From: Rhizobium sp. Q54 | Lineage (GTDB): Bacteria > Pseudomonadota > Alphaproteobacteria > UBA2966 > CAIVPW01 | DNA: 64,000 bases | NCBI GenBank assembly: GCA_945904955.1 | Contig: CAMDPO010000003.1 | Span: forward strand, 1 to 64,000 | Direction: 5' to 3' | In this document: piece by piece, positions 1-9,994 of the stretch | Layout: every line of letters begins with the position of its first letter | How positions within the stretch are numbered: the first letter of the stretch is position 1 | Program-made: the position numbers and the translations under genes | The notes under the pieces: model-generated | The model's database searches: none | Seen by the model: only the letters and a program-made list of their open reading frames with translations | What the model was told of the DNA's origin: nothing

Positions 1-2
1 CG

Positions 3-341
3 TCACGCGCCTTCGAGCAGCATGTTGCGTGTGGCCGCCGGCAGCGCCACGACGAGCCCGTCGAGCTGCTGGGTGATGATGATCTGACAACCCAGGCGCG
101 ACGTGTGGGTCAGGCCAAAGGCGAGGTCGAGCATGTCCTCCTCGTCCTCCGTGGCCTCGGGGATGGCGGCGTAGAACTTCGCGTCGACAACGACGTGGCA
201 CGTCGAGCACGCCAGCGATCCTTCGCAGGCGCCTTCGAGGTCGATGTTGTTGCGGTGGGCGATCTCGAGGACCGACAGCCCGAGCGGCGCGTCCACTTCC
301 TGGCGCCGTCCATCGGGGTGCAAGAACGTCATCTTCGGCAT
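3..341 (-). CDS. fdx: 2Fe-2S ferredoxin of the Isc system
   Basis: Adrenodoxin-type [2Fe-2S] ferredoxin that supplies electrons for Fe-S cluster assembly on IscU. The cluster ligands are visible as [10 protein letters not shown] followed about 36 residues later by the Cys in SRLGCQI. The length of about 112 aa fits the family. I chose the MPKMTF start at 341; MTF at 332 is equally possible, and the open frame upstream adds a non-conserved extension. It is the last gene of the leftward isc operon, about 100 bp after hscA. Family assignment is confident; the exact start is not. Confidence 0.93.
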   Translation of the reverse strand: MPKMTFLHPDGRRQEVDAPLGLSVLEIAHRNNIDLEGACEGSLACSTCHVVVDAKFYAAIPEATEDEEDMLDLAFGLTHTSRLGCQIIITQQLDGLVVALPAATRNMLLEGA

Positions 342-441
342 ACGGCGTGTCGCTCCTGGCCCAACCTGGGCAAGTATCGTCGGCCCCGCTTGGGGGCAAA
401 CGGGCGAGAACATGGCGGTTTCAGCCCGCCAAAGAAAGTAC

Positions 442-2358
442 TTACTTCGTTGCCCCAGGCGGTCGAGTCCCCTCGCCGGCCTCCAGGCGATCAGCCAGCG
501 CGCTCACCGAAACGCCGGCCAAGGCCTGCTGGATACCCCGGTCCATGCGGCGCGCCGCAAAGGCTTCGGTGGCGATGTTGAGGGTATCGACGCGGTCCAG
601 GATGGGCGTCCGATCCGTCCCCACCATGACGCGACGCAGCGCCCCCATCTGGTGGTCGATCTCGCGGCGCTCGCCCTCGGACAACAGGTTGCCGTCGCTG
701 CGCAGGGCACCGTCGATCGCCAAGAGCAGCCGTTCTGCATCGACGCGTGCCTCGCGCAGCAGGCGCTCGGTCATGTCGTCCTTGGCGTGCTCGATGCTGG
801 CGCGCAGCATGTCGGCCATCTCGCCGTCCGACAGACCGTAGCTTGGCTTGACCGCAACCTGCTGGCGCAGGCCGCTGGTGACCTCTTCGGCGCTGACCGT
901 GAGCAGGCCGTCGGCGTCGACGCTGAACAGCACGCGAATTCGTGCCGCACCCGCCGTCATCGGCGGAATGCCGCGCAAATCGAAGCGCGCGAGACTGCGG
1001 TTCTCGGCGACGAGCTCGCGCTCGCCCTGCACGACGTGAATGGCCATCGCCGTCTGGCCGTCCTGGTAGGTCGTGAACTCCTGCGCCAGCGACACAGGGA
1101 TCGGCGTGTTGCGTGGCACCACCCTCTCGACCAGGCCGCCTATGGTCTCGAGGCCGAGCGACAGGGGCGTCACGTCCAGGAGCAAGGCGTCCGAGCCGCG
1201 CGTCAGCGCTTCCGCCTGCAAGGCCGCGCCCAAGGCGACGACCTCGTCCGGGTCGATATCGGTGAGCGGCGCGCGTCCAAAGAACTCTGCGACGCGCTTG
1301 CGCACCAGCGGCGTGCGCGTCGCGCCGCCGACCAACACGACGCCGGTGAGGTCAGGCGGATCGAGCCTGGCGTCGGCCAGCACGCTGCGGGCGATCTCGA
1401 TGGTCTGCTCGACCTTGGGCGCAATGAGGGTGTTGAGCGTCGCCTGGTCCAAGCTGTGCCACGTCAGCCGCCCCGCGAGCTCGAGCGGCCACGAGCCCGT
1501 CTCGTGCTCTGTCAGGTGCTCGCGCGCCTGGCGCGCGACGGCCATCGTGCGCTTCACGTCGCCGGACGTCACCTTGTCGGCGCCGATCATGCGGGTGCGG
1601 TCGTGGAGAAAGTGTTCGGCCACGGCGCGGTCGAAGTCGTCGCCACCGAGCTGGACGTGGCCACCGGTGGCGAGCACCTGGAAGACGCCCATCTCCAGGC
1701 GCAGCACGGAGACGTCAAACGTGCCGCCGCCAAGATCGTAGATCGCGTAGGTGCCCTCGGCTCCTTTATCGAGGCCATAGGCCAGCGCCGCCGCCGTCGG
1801 CTCGTTGACCAGACGCAGGACCTGCAGGCCGGCGAGCTTGGCCGCATCCTTGGTGGCCGTGCGGGCGCCGTCGTCGAAATGCGCCGGCACGGTGATGACC
1901 GCTTGGCGCACCTCACGGTTGAGCGTGCGCTCGGCGCGGCCGCGCAATTCCTCGAGGATGTGGCCCGAGATTTCTACCGGCGTAAGCACGCGGCCGCCGA
2001 CCTTCACGCGCACCATGCCACCCGACGAAGTGTCGAGCTCATACTGCAGTTGGTCGGCCACGCGCATGACGTCTTCGGCGCCGCGTCCCATCAGGCGCTT
2101 GATCGAGACGACCACGCGCTCCGGATGATCCTGCAGGGCCGCGCGCGCGAGCTCACCGACATGCATGCTGCCGGACTGGTAGAGCACCGCGGACGGCACC
2201 AGGCCGTGGCCGTGGGCGTCTCGCAGGACCAGGGGCTTGTTGTTCTCCGAGACGGCAACGAGGGAATTGGTGGTGCCGAGGTCGATGCCGACGGCGATCG
2301 ACTTCCTGGCGTGCGGCAGCGGCGTCTTGCCGGGCTCGTGAATCTGCAGAAGGCTCAT
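442..2358 (-). CDS. hscA: Fe-S assembly chaperone HscA (Hsp70 family)
   Basis: Specialised Hsp70 ATPase that binds IscU and drives cluster transfer. The N-terminal actin-like ATPase domain shows [12 protein letters not shown] near residue 21 and the phosphate loop [12 protein letters not shown]; the substrate-binding domain follows. The length of 638 aa is typical of HscA (about 620). The ATG at 2358 overlaps the hscB stop (ATGA), which implies translational coupling. The longer open frame upstream runs antiparallel inside hscB and is not conserved. It lies between hscB and fdx, the usual isc order. Confidence 0.96.
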   Translation of the reverse strand: MSLLQIHEPGKTPLPHARKSIAVGIDLGTTNSLVAVSENNKPLVLRDAHGHGLVPSAVLYQSGSMHVGELARAALQDHPERVVVSIKRLMGRGAEDVMRVADQLQYELDTSSGGMVRVKVGGRVLTPVEISGHILEELRGRAERTLNREVRQAVITVPAHFDDGARTATKDAAKLAGLQVLRLVNEPTAAALAYGLDKGAEGTYAIYDLGGGTFDVSVLRLEMGVFQVLATGGHVQLGGDDFDRAVAEHFLHDRTRMIGADKVTSGDVKRTMAVARQAREHLTEHETGSWPLELAGRLTWHSLDQATLNTLIAPKVEQTIEIARSVLADARLDPPDLTGVVLVGGATRTPLVRKRVAEFFGRAPLTDIDPDEVVALGAALQAEALTRGSDALLLDVTPLSLGLETIGGLVERVVPRNTPIPVSLAQEFTTYQDGQTAMAIHVVQGERELVAENRSLARFDLRGIPPMTAGAARIRVLFSVDADGLLTVSAEEVTSGLRQQVAVKPSYGLSDGEMADMLRASIEHAKDDMTERLLREARVDAERLLLAIDGALRSDGNLLSEGERREIDHQMGALRRVMVGTDRTPILDRVDTLNIATEAFAARRMDRGIQQALAGVSVSALADRLEAGEGTRPPGATK

Positions 2359-2981
2359 GGCCGGCGGCGCTCGCGCGCGTCTTCCACGAACTTGTCCAAG
2401 TACTTGAGCCGCAGCGTCTGCCGCGCCGCCGCAGCGAGATCGTTCGCGGCGAAGGCAGCGGCAAGGTCCTTGGTCACTCGCTCGAATTGGGCGCATGCAT
2501 CTGCTACGACCGCGTCGGCGGCGGCGGGCGTGTTCGCCTCGGCCAGCGCCTCGCGCATCGCCATGGCGTGGACGAGGATCTCCTCGTCATCCACGGTTTC
2601 CTGGCCGCTGCCGCGCATCGGCCGGCCTTTGAGCGCCAGCAGGTATTCGGCGCGGCGCACCGGTGCCTTCAGGGTCTGGAATGCGTCGTTGAGGTTGGCC
2701 GCATGCTGGAGCGAGTACTCGCGCTCCTTGGGCAGGCGTGCCGCAAAGCGGTCGGGGTGCATGCGCCGCTGCAGCTCGAAGTACCGGCGATCCAGTGCGG
2801 GGATCGCGATGTCGAACGCCGCCGGCAGACCGAAGCGCACGAAGTGGTCGACGATCCGCGGCGGTTGCAACGCACCGCAGCTCTCGCAGAACAGGCCGTC
2901 GCGATCGAGCGTGCCGCTGCACGACCAGCACGCGGCCGAGGCTGGCGCGCGATCAGAAGTCGGCGCCGGTTGCGCAGTCAT
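2355..2981 (-). CDS. hscB: J-domain co-chaperone HscB
   Basis: J-protein that recruits IscU to HscA and stimulates its ATPase. The J-domain HPD signature is in RMHPDRF near residue 77, and a C-terminal helical IscU-binding region follows. A CxxC...CxxC motif (CWSC and CESC, residues 18-35) precedes the J-domain. It resembles the zinc-binding N-terminus of mitochondrial HSC20 and is absent from E. coli HscB. Length is 208 aa. The gene overlaps hscA by four bases. A GGCGTCCG-CGA-CGGACGCC inverted repeat lies just upstream (3000-3018). Confidence 0.93.
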   Translation of the reverse strand: MTAQPAPTSDRAPASAACWSCSGTLDRDGLFCESCGALQPPRIVDHFVRFGLPAAFDIAIPALDRRYFELQRRMHPDRFAARLPKEREYSLQHAANLNDAFQTLKAPVRRAEYLLALKGRPMRGSGQETVDDEEILVHAMAMREALAEANTPAAADAVVADACAQFERVTKDLAAAFAANDLAAAARQTLRLKYLDKFVEDARERRRP

Positions 2982-3042
2982 CGGAGTTGCCTAGAAGGAG
3001 GCGTCCGCGACGGACGCCGAGGTCGGTTGCTGCGCGCGGCGC

Positions 3043-3378
3043 CTAGACGTGAAACGACTCACCGCAGCCGCAGCGGGCGCGCTCGTTCGGGTTCTTGAAG
3101 ACGAACCCGGACTGCAGGTCGCTCTCGACGAAATCCATCTCCGTGCCGACCAGGAACATGGTGGCTTTGGGATCGACGTAGACGGTCACGCCCTTGTCCG
3201 ACACGACCTCGTCCTGCGGCTGGATGTCGTCGGCGAATTCGAGCGTGTAGGAGAGGCCCGAGCAGCCGGCCGTGCGTACGCCGATGCGTACGCCCTGGCT
3301 CGGCTTGCCGCGGTCCGCGAGCATCGCGGCGACGCGCTTGGCGGCGGAGTCGGTGATGGTGATGACCGGCGTTGCCAT
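3043..3378 (-). CDS. iscA: A-type Fe-S carrier IscA
   Basis: A-type scaffold/carrier that passes Fe-S clusters to apoproteins. The HesB/IscA fold carries its three conserved cysteines: one in RTAGCSGLSY near residue 39 and two in the terminal CGCGESF motif. The length of 111 aa matches the family (about 107). It lies between iscU and hscB on the same strand, 36 bp after iscU, in canonical isc order. Confidence 0.95.
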   Translation of the reverse strand: MATPVITITDSAAKRVAAMLADRGKPSQGVRIGVRTAGCSGLSYTLEFADDIQPQDEVVSDKGVTVYVDPKATMFLVGTEMDFVESDLQSGFVFKNPNERARCGCGESFHV

Positions 3379-3414
3379 GTCTCGTCGTTCCTCTCGCTTC
3401 GCTTTTCTCTGCCG

Positions 3415-3846
3415 CTACTGGGCCGCGACGGTCGCGGGCTCAGAGGCGGTCTGTACGTTCTGCGCCTTGCCCGACTTCTTGCGATAGTCGGCGATGGCGG
3501 CCTTGATGGCGTCCTCGGCCAGCACCGAGCAGTGAATCTTGACCGGCGGCAGGGCCAGGTGCTGGGCGATCTGGGTGTTCTTGATGCCCTCCGCCTCGTC
3601 GAGGGTCTTGCCCTTCACCCACTCGGTGACGAGGCTCGACGATGCAATCGCCGAGCCACAGCCGAAGGTCTTGAACTTGGCGTCCTCGATGATGCCCTCG
3701 GAGCTCACCTTGATCTGCAGCTTCATGACGTCGCCGCAGGCCGGTGCGCCAACCAGGCCGGTGCCCACGTCGGTCGCATGTTTGTCCATCGACCCGATAT
3801 TGCGCGGGTTCTCGTAATGATCGATGAGCTTCTCGCCGTACGCCAT
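3415..3846 (-). CDS. iscU: Fe-S cluster scaffold IscU
   Basis: Scaffold on which IscS-derived sulfur and iron form clusters. The conserved residues are present: Cys in GAPACGDVMKL, Cys in FKTFGCGSAIASSS and Cys in KIHCSVLAEDA. The chaperone-binding LPPVK motif recognised by HscA also occurs, just before KIHC. I chose the MAYGEKLIDHYENP start at 3846, which matches the family; the open frame allows four more residues. There is a C-terminal extension of about 20 aa beyond the usual end. The gene lies 83 bp downstream of iscS. Confidence 0.96.
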   Translation of the reverse strand: MAYGEKLIDHYENPRNIGSMDKHATDVGTGLVGAPACGDVMKLQIKVSSEGIIEDAKFKTFGCGSAIASSSLVTEWVKGKTLDEAEGIKNTQIAQHLALPPVKIHCSVLAEDAIKAAIADYRKKSGKAQNVQTASEPATVAAQ

Positions 3847-3929
3847 TTGCTTCTCCACTCCCTACCCAATGAAATATGGCGGAAACCTTGGATTTTCAAG
3901 GCTCAGCTAGAATTCCGGGCGCTCCCGTC

Positions 3930-5207
3930 CTAGTGGTCGGACCATTGGATCGACTTCAGGTCGATCCCTTCCTGGACCATTTCCCACAATGGGCTCATTT
4001 CGCGCAGTTTCTTCACATGTTTGACGATCGTCTCGATCGCGTAGTCGATCTCGCCTTCGGTCGTCATCCGGCCGATGCCGAAGCGGATCGAGGTGTGCGC
4101 CATCTCTTCCTCGACGCCCAGGGCGCGCAGCACATACGACGGCTCCAGCGAGGCCGAGGTGCACGCCGAGCCGGACGACACGGCGATATCGCGGATGCCC
4201 ATCATCAACGACTCACCCTCGACGTAGGAGAAGCTGAGGTTAAGGTTGCCGGGGAAGCGCGCATCCCGGTCGCCGTTGAGGACGACGTCCTTCAGCTCCT
4301 TGTTGATGCCGTTGAAGAGGCGATCGGACAAGCGCCGGATGCGCTCGTTATCCTTCGCCATCTCGTTCTGGGCGATTTCCGCCGCCTTGCCGAAACCGAC
4401 GATCAGCGGCACGGGCAGTGTGCCGGAGCGCATGCCGCGCTCCTGGCCGCCGCCATGGATCAGCGCGTGCAGCCGCACGCGCGGCTTGCGCCGCACGTAG
4501 AGCGCGCCGACGCCCTTGGGGCCGTACATCTTGTGGGCCGAGATGCTCATCAGGTCGATGTGCATGTCCTCGACGTCGAGCGGTATCTTGCCGGCGGCCT
4601 GGGCGGCGTCGGTATGGAAGAACGCGCCCTTCTCGTGGGCGATGGCGGCGATCTCCTTGAGCGGCTGGACGACGCCGATCTCATTGTTGACGGCCATGAC
4701 CGAGACCAGCGCGGTCTTGTCGGTGACCGCTTGGCGCAGGTGGCCGAGGTCGACGAGGCCGTTCTGCTTCACCGCCAGGTAGGTGACCTTGACGCCTTCT
4801 TCCTCGAGGTGGCGGCAGGCGTCGAGCACGCACTTGTGCTCCGTCACCACGGTGACGATCTCGTTGCGGCGATCCTTGTAGAAGCGGCCGACGCCCTTGA
4901 TGGCGAGGTTATTCGACTCGGTGGCGCCCGACGTGAAGATGATCTCCTTGTCGGTCGCGCCGACCAACGCGGCGATCTGCGCCCGGGCGGTCTCGACGCC
5001 CTCCTCCGCTTCCCAGCCGAACGAATGGTTGCGCGAATGCGGGTTGCCGAACTTGGTCGTGAAGTATGGCAGCATGGCCTCGACGACGCGCGGATCGGTC
5101 GGCGTGGTGGCCTGATAGTCGAGATAGATCGGCAGCTGGATGTTGCGCGCGGCCGCCGGTTCTTTGGCTTGCACGGTCTTGGGGCCCCCTTGGGTCTTCG
5201 TTGCCAT
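3930..5207 (-). CDS. iscS: Cysteine desulfurase IscS
   Basis: PLP enzyme converting cysteine to alanine and a persulfide that feeds IscU. The group I loop [13 protein letters not shown] carries the catalytic cysteine, the PLP lysine is in [10 protein letters not shown], and the fold starts with [15 protein letters not shown]. Length is 425 aa; a basic N-terminal tail of about 25 residues precedes the conserved start. It lies between the second desulfurase (9 bp upstream) and iscU, so it is the isc-dedicated desulfurase. Presence of the downstream HscAB/IscU partners supports IscS rather than NifS or SufS. Confidence 0.95.
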   Translation of the reverse strand: MATKTQGGPKTVQAKEPAAARNIQLPIYLDYQATTPTDPRVVEAMLPYFTTKFGNPHSRNHSFGWEAEEGVETARAQIAALVGATDKEIIFTSGATESNNLAIKGVGRFYKDRRNEIVTVVTEHKCVLDACRHLEEEGVKVTYLAVKQNGLVDLGHLRQAVTDKTALVSVMAVNNEIGVVQPLKEIAAIAHEKGAFFHTDAAQAAGKIPLDVEDMHIDLMSISAHKMYGPKGVGALYVRRKPRVRLHALIHGGGQERGMRSGTLPVPLIVGFGKAAEIAQNEMAKDNERIRRLSDRLFNGINKELKDVVLNGDRDARFPGNLNLSFSYVEGESLMMGIRDIAVSSGSACTSASLEPSYVLRALGVEEEMAHTSIRFGIGRMTTEGEIDYAIETIVKHVKKLREMSPLWEMVQEGIDLKSIQWSDH

Positions 5208-5216
5208 GTCTCTTAC

Positions 5217-6404
5217 CTAGTGCGCTGCGGCGGCAAAGCACGCCGTGCCGGTCGCCCGCGCCATTTGGCGCGTCACGAACTCCGACCAAGCGGCGCAGAA
5301 ACGATCGATATCGGTGCGGGTGGTGCCCCAGCCGATGCTGACGCGGATGGCGGCGCGCGCCAGGCTCTCTGGCACGCCCATGGCGCGCAGCACCCGCGAA
5401 GCGGCGACCTTGCCCGACGAGCAGGCTGCCCCCGCACTCACAGCGATGCCGGCGAGGTCGAGGGCAATGACCTGGGTCTCATTGTCGAGGCCGGCCAGAG
5501 CGAAGTAGGAGGTGTTGGGAAGACGCGCGGCGGTGCTGCCGAACACCCGCACACCCGCCGCCATGATCTTCAGTCTTTCCTCAAGATTGTCCCGCAACGA
5601 GCTGATATTGTTTGTCTTAGATAGGTCAGAGATGGCGAGCTCAGCGGCCAAGCCGAAGCCTGAAATGGCCGCGGCGTTTTCGGTCCCGGCGCGCAATCCG
5701 CGCTCCTGGCCACCACCGATCAGCATGGGCGACAAAAGGCTCAGCTCGCGGGCGATGACAGCCCCCGCACCGGTGGGCCCGCCCATCTTGTGGCTCGACA
5801 AGACCAGGGTGTCGGCGCCGAGCGCCGGGAAATCGACAGGAGTGCGGCCGGCGGCCTGCACCGCGTCGCAATGCAGCACGCCGCCAACCGAATGAACGAG
5901 CTTGGCCGCAGTCGCGACCGGCTGGATCACGCCCGTCTCGTTGTTGGCCAGCAGCAGGGCGACGACGGCGGTGCCGCCCGCGCCCAGCATCTTCTCCAGG
6001 GCGGCCAAGTCCACAACACCGTCGGCGGTGACCGGGACGGTCTCGACCGGTAGATCCAACGCATGGGCCGCGCCCACCACCGAGTCGTGCTCGATTGCCG
6101 AGATCAGCACGCGGCTGGCGCCACGGGCGCGTCCGCCGGGCGCGGCGCGGCGCGCCAGGCTGCGCAACGCCAGCGCGTTGGCCTCGGTGGCGCCGCTGGT
6201 GAAGACGATCTGCTCCCTATCGGCGCCGGCCAACTCAGCGATCGATTCGCGCGCCCGGTCGACGAAAGCCCGGGTCAGACGACCGAAGCGATGCACGGAC
6301 GATGGATTGCCGCCCACGGTCATGACCTCGGCGACACGTGCCAACACCTCCGGCCGCACGGGGGTGGTCGCGTTGTAGTCGAGGTATGTCCAGCGGGAGC
6401 CCAT
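5217..6404 (-). CDS. Second cysteine desulfurase (IscS/NifS-like)
   Basis: A distinct group I-like cysteine desulfurase of 395 aa directly between iscR and iscS. It begins MGSRWTYLDYNATTPVRPEV. The PLP lysine is in LSSHKMGGPTG, and the active-site cysteine loop reads SAGAACSSGKVAASRV, clearly different from the IscS loop. The start at 6404 is four bases after the iscR stop, so it is almost certainly co-transcribed; the longer open frame upstream runs antiparallel inside iscR. Paired desulfurase genes in isc operons are known in alphaproteobacteria. Whether this copy supplies Fe-S assembly, thiolation or another acceptor cannot be told here. Confidence 0.9.
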   Translation of the reverse strand: MGSRWTYLDYNATTPVRPEVLARVAEVMTVGGNPSSVHRFGRLTRAFVDRARESIAELAGADREQIVFTSGATEANALALRSLARRAAPGGRARGASRVLISAIEHDSVVGAAHALDLPVETVPVTADGVVDLAALEKMLGAGGTAVVALLLANNETGVIQPVATAAKLVHSVGGVLHCDAVQAAGRTPVDFPALGADTLVLSSHKMGGPTGAGAVIARELSLLSPMLIGGGQERGLRAGTENAAAISGFGLAAELAISDLSKTNNISSLRDNLEERLKIMAAGVRVFGSTAARLPNTSYFALAGLDNETQVIALDLAGIAVSAGAACSSGKVAASRVLRAMGVPESLARAAIRVSIGWGTTRTDIDRFCAAWSEFVTRQMARATGTACFAAAAH

Positions 6405-6408
6405 CGTC

Positions 6409-6897
6409 CTATTCCGCCGGAACCGGCTCCGGACGCGGCTCGAAGCGGGCGAGCACGGAGCGCGCCAGCAGGCCGCTGGTGCCGAGGACGCGGCGATTGA
6501 CGACGTCGGCGAGGGAAACGGAGCTGAGGTAGAGGTGGATCTGGTTGCCGAGTTCTTCCCACAGATCGTGGGTGAGGCAACGGCCGCGCGAGGAATGACA
6601 GCCGGTGGCGGAGCCGGGCCGACAGCGGGTGGCGCTGAGCGGCTCATCGACGGCGACGACGATGTCGGCGACGCGAATCTCCTCGCCAACGCGGGCCAGC
6701 TTGTAGCCGCCGCCCGGGCCGCGCACGCTGCGCACCAAGTGGTTGCGGCGCAGCTTGCCGAACAGCTGCTCGAGGTAGGAGAGCGAAATCTCCTGGCGCT
6801 CGGCGATCTCGGCCAGGGATACCGGCCGGTCAGAGCTGTGAATGGCGAGGTCCGCCATCGCCATCACCGCGTATCTGCCTCGTGAAGAAAGTTTCAT
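6409..6897 (-). CDS. iscR: Rrf2-family Fe-S-sensing repressor IscR
   Basis: Winged-helix transcription factor that senses Fe-S status and regulates the isc operon. The N-terminal MKLSSRGRYAVMAMADLA is the Rrf2/IscR signature. Three cysteines lie in CRPGSATGC and SSRGRC, followed by LTHDLW with the His ligand. The spacing (C-x7-C-x6-C) is wider than the x5/x5 of E. coli IscR. Length is 162 aa. Upstream on its strand is AGGGGAG, a usable ribosome binding site. It leads the desulfurase-isc gene string, 52 bp after cysE. Confidence 0.93.
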   Translation of the reverse strand: MKLSSRGRYAVMAMADLAIHSSDRPVSLAEIAERQEISLSYLEQLFGKLRRNHLVRSVRGPGGGYKLARVGEEIRVADIVVAVDEPLSATRCRPGSATGCHSSRGRCLTHDLWEELGNQIHLYLSSVSLADVVNRRVLGTSGLLARSVLARFEPRPEPVPAE

Positions 6898-6949
6898 ATG
6901 CCCTTCGCTCCCCTAGATTTTTTGGCCCGCCACTAGCATTCCCTGGGGC

Positions 6950-7666
6950 CTAGTCCTTGTTATCTGCCGATACCTTCCGGCGCTCCGGAACGTTGCCGCC
7001 CTCAAGCTTGTTCACGCGTGCCTGCAGTGACTCGATTTGGTCCAAAAGGCCCTCGATGACGCGCGCCACGGGGTCGGGGACCTCGTCGCGTGAGGTCCCG
7101 TACGCCTCGAAGTGAGCGTCCCGATCGCGCCGGGTCATGGCGACCCGGGCGGGGATGCCGACGACGGTTGCGCCGGCCGGCACGTCCTTCAGCACGACGG
7201 CGTTGGCGCCGACACGGGCGTTCTCTCCAACGACAATCGGCCCCAGCACTTGCGCGCCGGAGCCGATGATGACGCCGTCCTTTAGCGTCGGATGGCGCTT
7301 CATATTGACTTGAGAGGCCGAGTCGACGGCCGGGGCGATGCCGCCCAAGGTAACGTCGTGATAGAGGGTGACGTTGTCGCCGATTTCGGCGGTCTCGCCG
7401 ATGACCACTCCGTTGCCGTGGTCGATGAAGAAGCCCTTGCCGATCCGGGCCGCGGGATGGATTTCGATCCCCGTAAAAAGCCGCGCCAGGTTGGAAAGCA
7501 TGCGTGACAGAAGCCGCCATCGCGCTCGCCATAGGCGATGGGTAAGGCGATGGATGAGAACGGCGTGGAAGCCGGGATAGCTCAGCCAAATCTCGGCCAA
7601 CGACCGCACCGCCGGGTCGCGCTCAAAGATCGCTGCGATATCGCTGCGTACCGTCTCGAATGCCAA
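6950..7666 (-). CDS. cysE: Serine O-acetyltransferase
   Basis: Makes O-acetylserine from serine and acetyl-CoA, the committed step to cysteine. It has an N-terminal helical region ([20 protein letters not shown]), then a left-handed beta-helix of hexapeptide repeats containing [20 protein letters not shown] and the His/Asp catalytic region. Length is 238 aa. The start appears to be TTG at 7666 because family similarity begins immediately there. It is placed directly upstream of iscR and two desulfurases, so cysteine synthesis and consumption are encoded in one gene string. The C-terminal ~40 aa are low in conservation. Confidence 0.93.
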   Translation of the reverse strand: MAFETVRSDIAAIFERDPAVRSLAEIWLSYPGFHAVLIHRLTHRLWRARWRLLSRMLSNLARLFTGIEIHPAARIGKGFFIDHGNGVVIGETAEIGDNVTLYHDVTLGGIAPAVDSASQVNMKRHPTLKDGVIIGSGAQVLGPIVVGENARVGANAVVLKDVPAGATVVGIPARVAMTRRDRDAHFEAYGTSRDEVPDPVARVIEGLLDQIESLQARVNKLEGGNVPERRKVSADNKD

Positions 7667-7797
7667 AGCGACGCCAACTCCGCTCGTTCTCGGCGCGATC
7701 CGCGCCGGTCTTTTCGCTTGCGGCGCAATTCGCGCCGTTTGTCTTGCGGCGCGCTCCGAGCGCCGACCCGGCCGCCGTGCTTGATCGCCGCCTGCCG

Positions 7798-8050
7798 AGA
7801 TATGATATAAGCCGCCTCTCGTTGCGACGGCGCCGCTCCGGCACCATCCAGCGAGTTGCCCCCGAGGCCGGCCATCCTGGCGCGTGCCAGGACTCCGGCC
7901 AAGGACTTGGCCCTACGTTTGGATTGTAGTTGTCCGACCTGGTTAGTCAAGTTTGTGAGCCCGGGGCTTGGCTCCTGAGCGACGTAAACTCAACTAGCAG
8001 AGTCGGATTTTGGCTCTGGCAGAGCGCCCAAGCGGCCGGCCCCGCCGGCC
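7798..8050. promoter_or_regulatory. Structured intergenic region between cysE-isc and hydrolase-tyrS
   Basis: This is the 412-bp divergent gap between cysE and the hydrolase. No protein gene is evident. An AT-rich TATGATATAA at 7801-7810 could be a -10 region. A two-tier hairpin pairs GGCCGG (7866-7871) with CCGGCC (7895-7900) and CCTGGC with GCCAGG. It overlaps a second hairpin, GGCCAAG/CTTGGCC (7897-7912), so the two are mutually exclusive. Next come CCGAC-N5-TAGTCAAG (7934-7951), which weakly resembles an IscR type 1 site, GCTCT/AGAGC (8013-8025), and GGCCGGC/GCCGGCC (8034-8050). Confidence 0.4.
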
Positions 8051-8078
8051 CTGCCGCGCGCCTCCAGGAAAATTGAGC

Positions 8079-8720
8079 ATGCCCGAAGTCGTCATCAACG
8101 GACCCGAAGGCCGCATCGAAGCCCGCTACCAGAAGGCGGCGACCGCTACCGCCCCGGTTGCGCTTATCATGCATCCGCATCCGCGCTTCGGCGGCACAAT
8201 GAACAACAAGGTCGTCTACAACATCTTCCACGCCCTCGCGCGCTCGGGCTTCGCCGTGCTGCGCTTCAACTTCCGGGGCGTCGGCAAGAGTCAGGGCACG
8301 TTCGACAACGGCCAAGGCGAGCTCGCCGATGCCGCTGCGGCCCTCGACTGGCTGCAGACCTACCATCCGAGCGCCTCGCACACCTGGGTGAGCGGCTTCT
8401 CGTTCGGCGCCTGGATCGCCATGCAGCTCTTGATGCGCCGGCCCGAGATCAACGCCTTTATCGCGGTGGCGCCGCCAGCCAACATCTACGACTTCGCCTT
8501 CCTGGCGCCCTGCCCTTCGTCCGGCCTGATCATCCAGGGCACCGGGGACGAGGTGGTGCCGGAGCCCGACGTCAACAAGCTCGCCAACCGCCTGAAGGCG
8601 CAGCGCGGCATCGGCGTCGAGTACAAGACGATCGCCGGCGCGGACCATTTCTTCGAGGGCAAGCTCGACGAGATGGCGGCAATGATCGAGCGCTACGCCG
8701 ACACGACCGTAAAGGCCTGA
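8079..8720 (+). CDS. Alpha/beta hydrolase of the isc neighbourhood
   Basis: Small (213 aa) alpha/beta hydrolase without a signal peptide. [15 protein letters not shown] near residue 30 forms the oxyanion region. The nucleophile elbow is GFSFG (Ser near residue 106), with the acid in QGTGDEVVP and the catalytic His in GADHFFEG. The start ATG at 8079 begins the conserved [11 protein letters not shown]; the open frame upstream is unconserved and overlaps hairpins. It lies 20 bp before tyrS and is likely co-transcribed with it. Substrate is unknown; similar proteins are generically called dienelactone-hydrolase-like or KANL3/Tex30-like. Confidence 0.85.
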   Translation: MPEVVINGPEGRIEARYQKAATATAPVALIMHPHPRFGGTMNNKVVYNIFHALARSGFAVLRFNFRGVGKSQGTFDNGQGELADAAAALDWLQTYHPSASHTWVSGFSFGAWIAMQLLMRRPEINAFIAVAPPANIYDFAFLAPCPSSGLIIQGTGDEVVPEPDVNKLANRLKAQRGIGVEYKTIAGADHFFEGKLDEMAAMIERYADTTVKA

Positions 8721-8740
8721 GGCCCCGAGGCGCGACGCAC

Positions 8741-9994
8741 ATGGGAGCGGCCCGGTCGGACCTCCTCCGCGCTCTGGAGGAGCGCCAGTACGTCCATCAG
8801 ATCACCGATCGCGACGCCTTGGACGCCAAGGCGGCGAGCGGACGCGTCATCGCCTACATCGGCTTCGACTGCACCGCGTCGAGCCTGCACGTCGGCAGCC
8901 TGGTGCAGATCATGATGCTGCGCCGCCTGCAGCAGACCGGCCACAAGCCGATCGTCCTGGTCGGCGGCGGCACCACCAAGATCGGCGACCCAAGCGGCAA
9001 GGACGAGGCACGCAAGGTCTTGTCGGACGCCGACATCACCGCCAACAAAGCCGGCATCGCCCGGAACTTTGCCCCGTTCCTCAAGTTCGGCACCGGCCCG
9101 ACCGACGCGGTCATGGTCGACAACGACGACTGGCTCAACGGGCTCGCCTACATCCCGTTCCTGCGCGAGTTCGGCGCGCACTTCTCGGTCAACCGCATGC
9201 TGTCGATGGACAGCGTCAAGTTGCGCCTGGAGCGCGAGCAGCCGCTGTCCTTCCTGGAATTCAACTACATGATCCTCCAGGCCTACGACTTCCTGGAACT
9301 CGCCCGCCGTCAGAGCGTCAGCCTGCAGATGGGCGGCTCGGATCAGTGGGGCAACATCGTCACCGGCGTCGAGCTCGGTCGGCGCGTCGATGGGCGTGAG
9401 CTGTACGGCGTGACCACGCCGCTCATCACCACCGCCGGCGGCGGCAAGATGGGCAAGACCGCGCAGGGCGCGGTGTGGCTCTCGGCCGACAAGCTGTCGC
9501 CGTACGACTACTGGCAGTTCTGGCGCAACACCCACGACGCCGATGTCGGCCGCTTCCTGCGCCTGTTCACCGATCTGCCGCTCGCCGAGATAGCGGGGCT
9601 GGAGAAGCTCGAAGGCCAGGAGATGAACCAGGCCAAGATCGCGCTCGCCAACGCGGCCACCACGCTTAACCACGGCGCCGACGCCGCACGCGCCGCGGAG
9701 GAAACCGCACGCAAGACCTTCGAGCACGGCGTCGCGGGCGAAGGCCTGCCGACCTTCGCGATCGACGGCGCCGCCCTCAATGCCGGCATCCCGGCGTTCG
9801 AGCTGGTGTTCGCGTCCGGACTGGTCACATCCAAGGGCGAGGCGCGCAAGCTGATCCGCGGCGGCGGCGTGCGCCTGAACGACGCTCCCATCACCAACGA
9901 GTCGGAAGCGATCGGCCTTCAGCACCTTGACGGCGATGGGCGCATCAAACTGTCTCTCGGGCGCAAGCGCCACACCCTCGGCGTGCCGAGCTAG
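8741..9994 (+). CDS. tyrS: Tyrosyl-tRNA synthetase
   Basis: Class I aminoacyl-tRNA synthetase that charges tRNA-Tyr. The Rossmann core starts with [14 protein letters not shown] (HIGH-like HVGS), followed by the tyrosine-binding [11 protein letters not shown] and the KMSKS-equivalent [15 protein letters not shown]. The C-terminal S4-like RNA-binding domain contains [16 protein letters not shown]. Length 417 aa is typical. Its TAG stop shares the CTAG palindrome 9991-9994 with the stop of the convergent AsmA-like gene. Confidence 0.96.
   Translation: MGAARSDLLRALEERQYVHQITDRDALDAKAASGRVIAYIGFDCTASSLHVGSLVQIMMLRRLQQTGHKPIVLVGGGTTKIGDPSGKDEARKVLSDADITANKAGIARNFAPFLKFGTGPTDAVMVDNDDWLNGLAYIPFLREFGAHFSVNRMLSMDSVKLRLEREQPLSFLEFNYMILQAYDFLELARRQSVSLQMGGSDQWGNIVTGVELGRRVDGRELYGVTTPLITTAGGGKMGKTAQGAVWLSADKLSPYDYWQFWRNTHDADVGRFLRLFTDLPLAEIAGLEKLEGQEMNQAKIALANAATTLNHGADAARAAEETARKTFEHGVAGEGLPTFAIDGAALNAGIPAFELVFASGLVTSKGEARKLIRGGGVRLNDAPITNESEAIGLQHLDGDGRIKLSLGRKRHTLGVPS

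Noticed and set aside
244-2994. 916-codon open frame antisense to hscA-hscB
   Set aside because: Typical high-GC shadow: no domain, no ribosome binding site, and it mirrors a clear isc gene.
6898-6949. Terminator between cysE and iscR
   Set aside because: GGCCC/GGGCC pairing exists, but the run after it on the coding strand is A-rich rather than T-rich, so it does not fit a leftward terminator.
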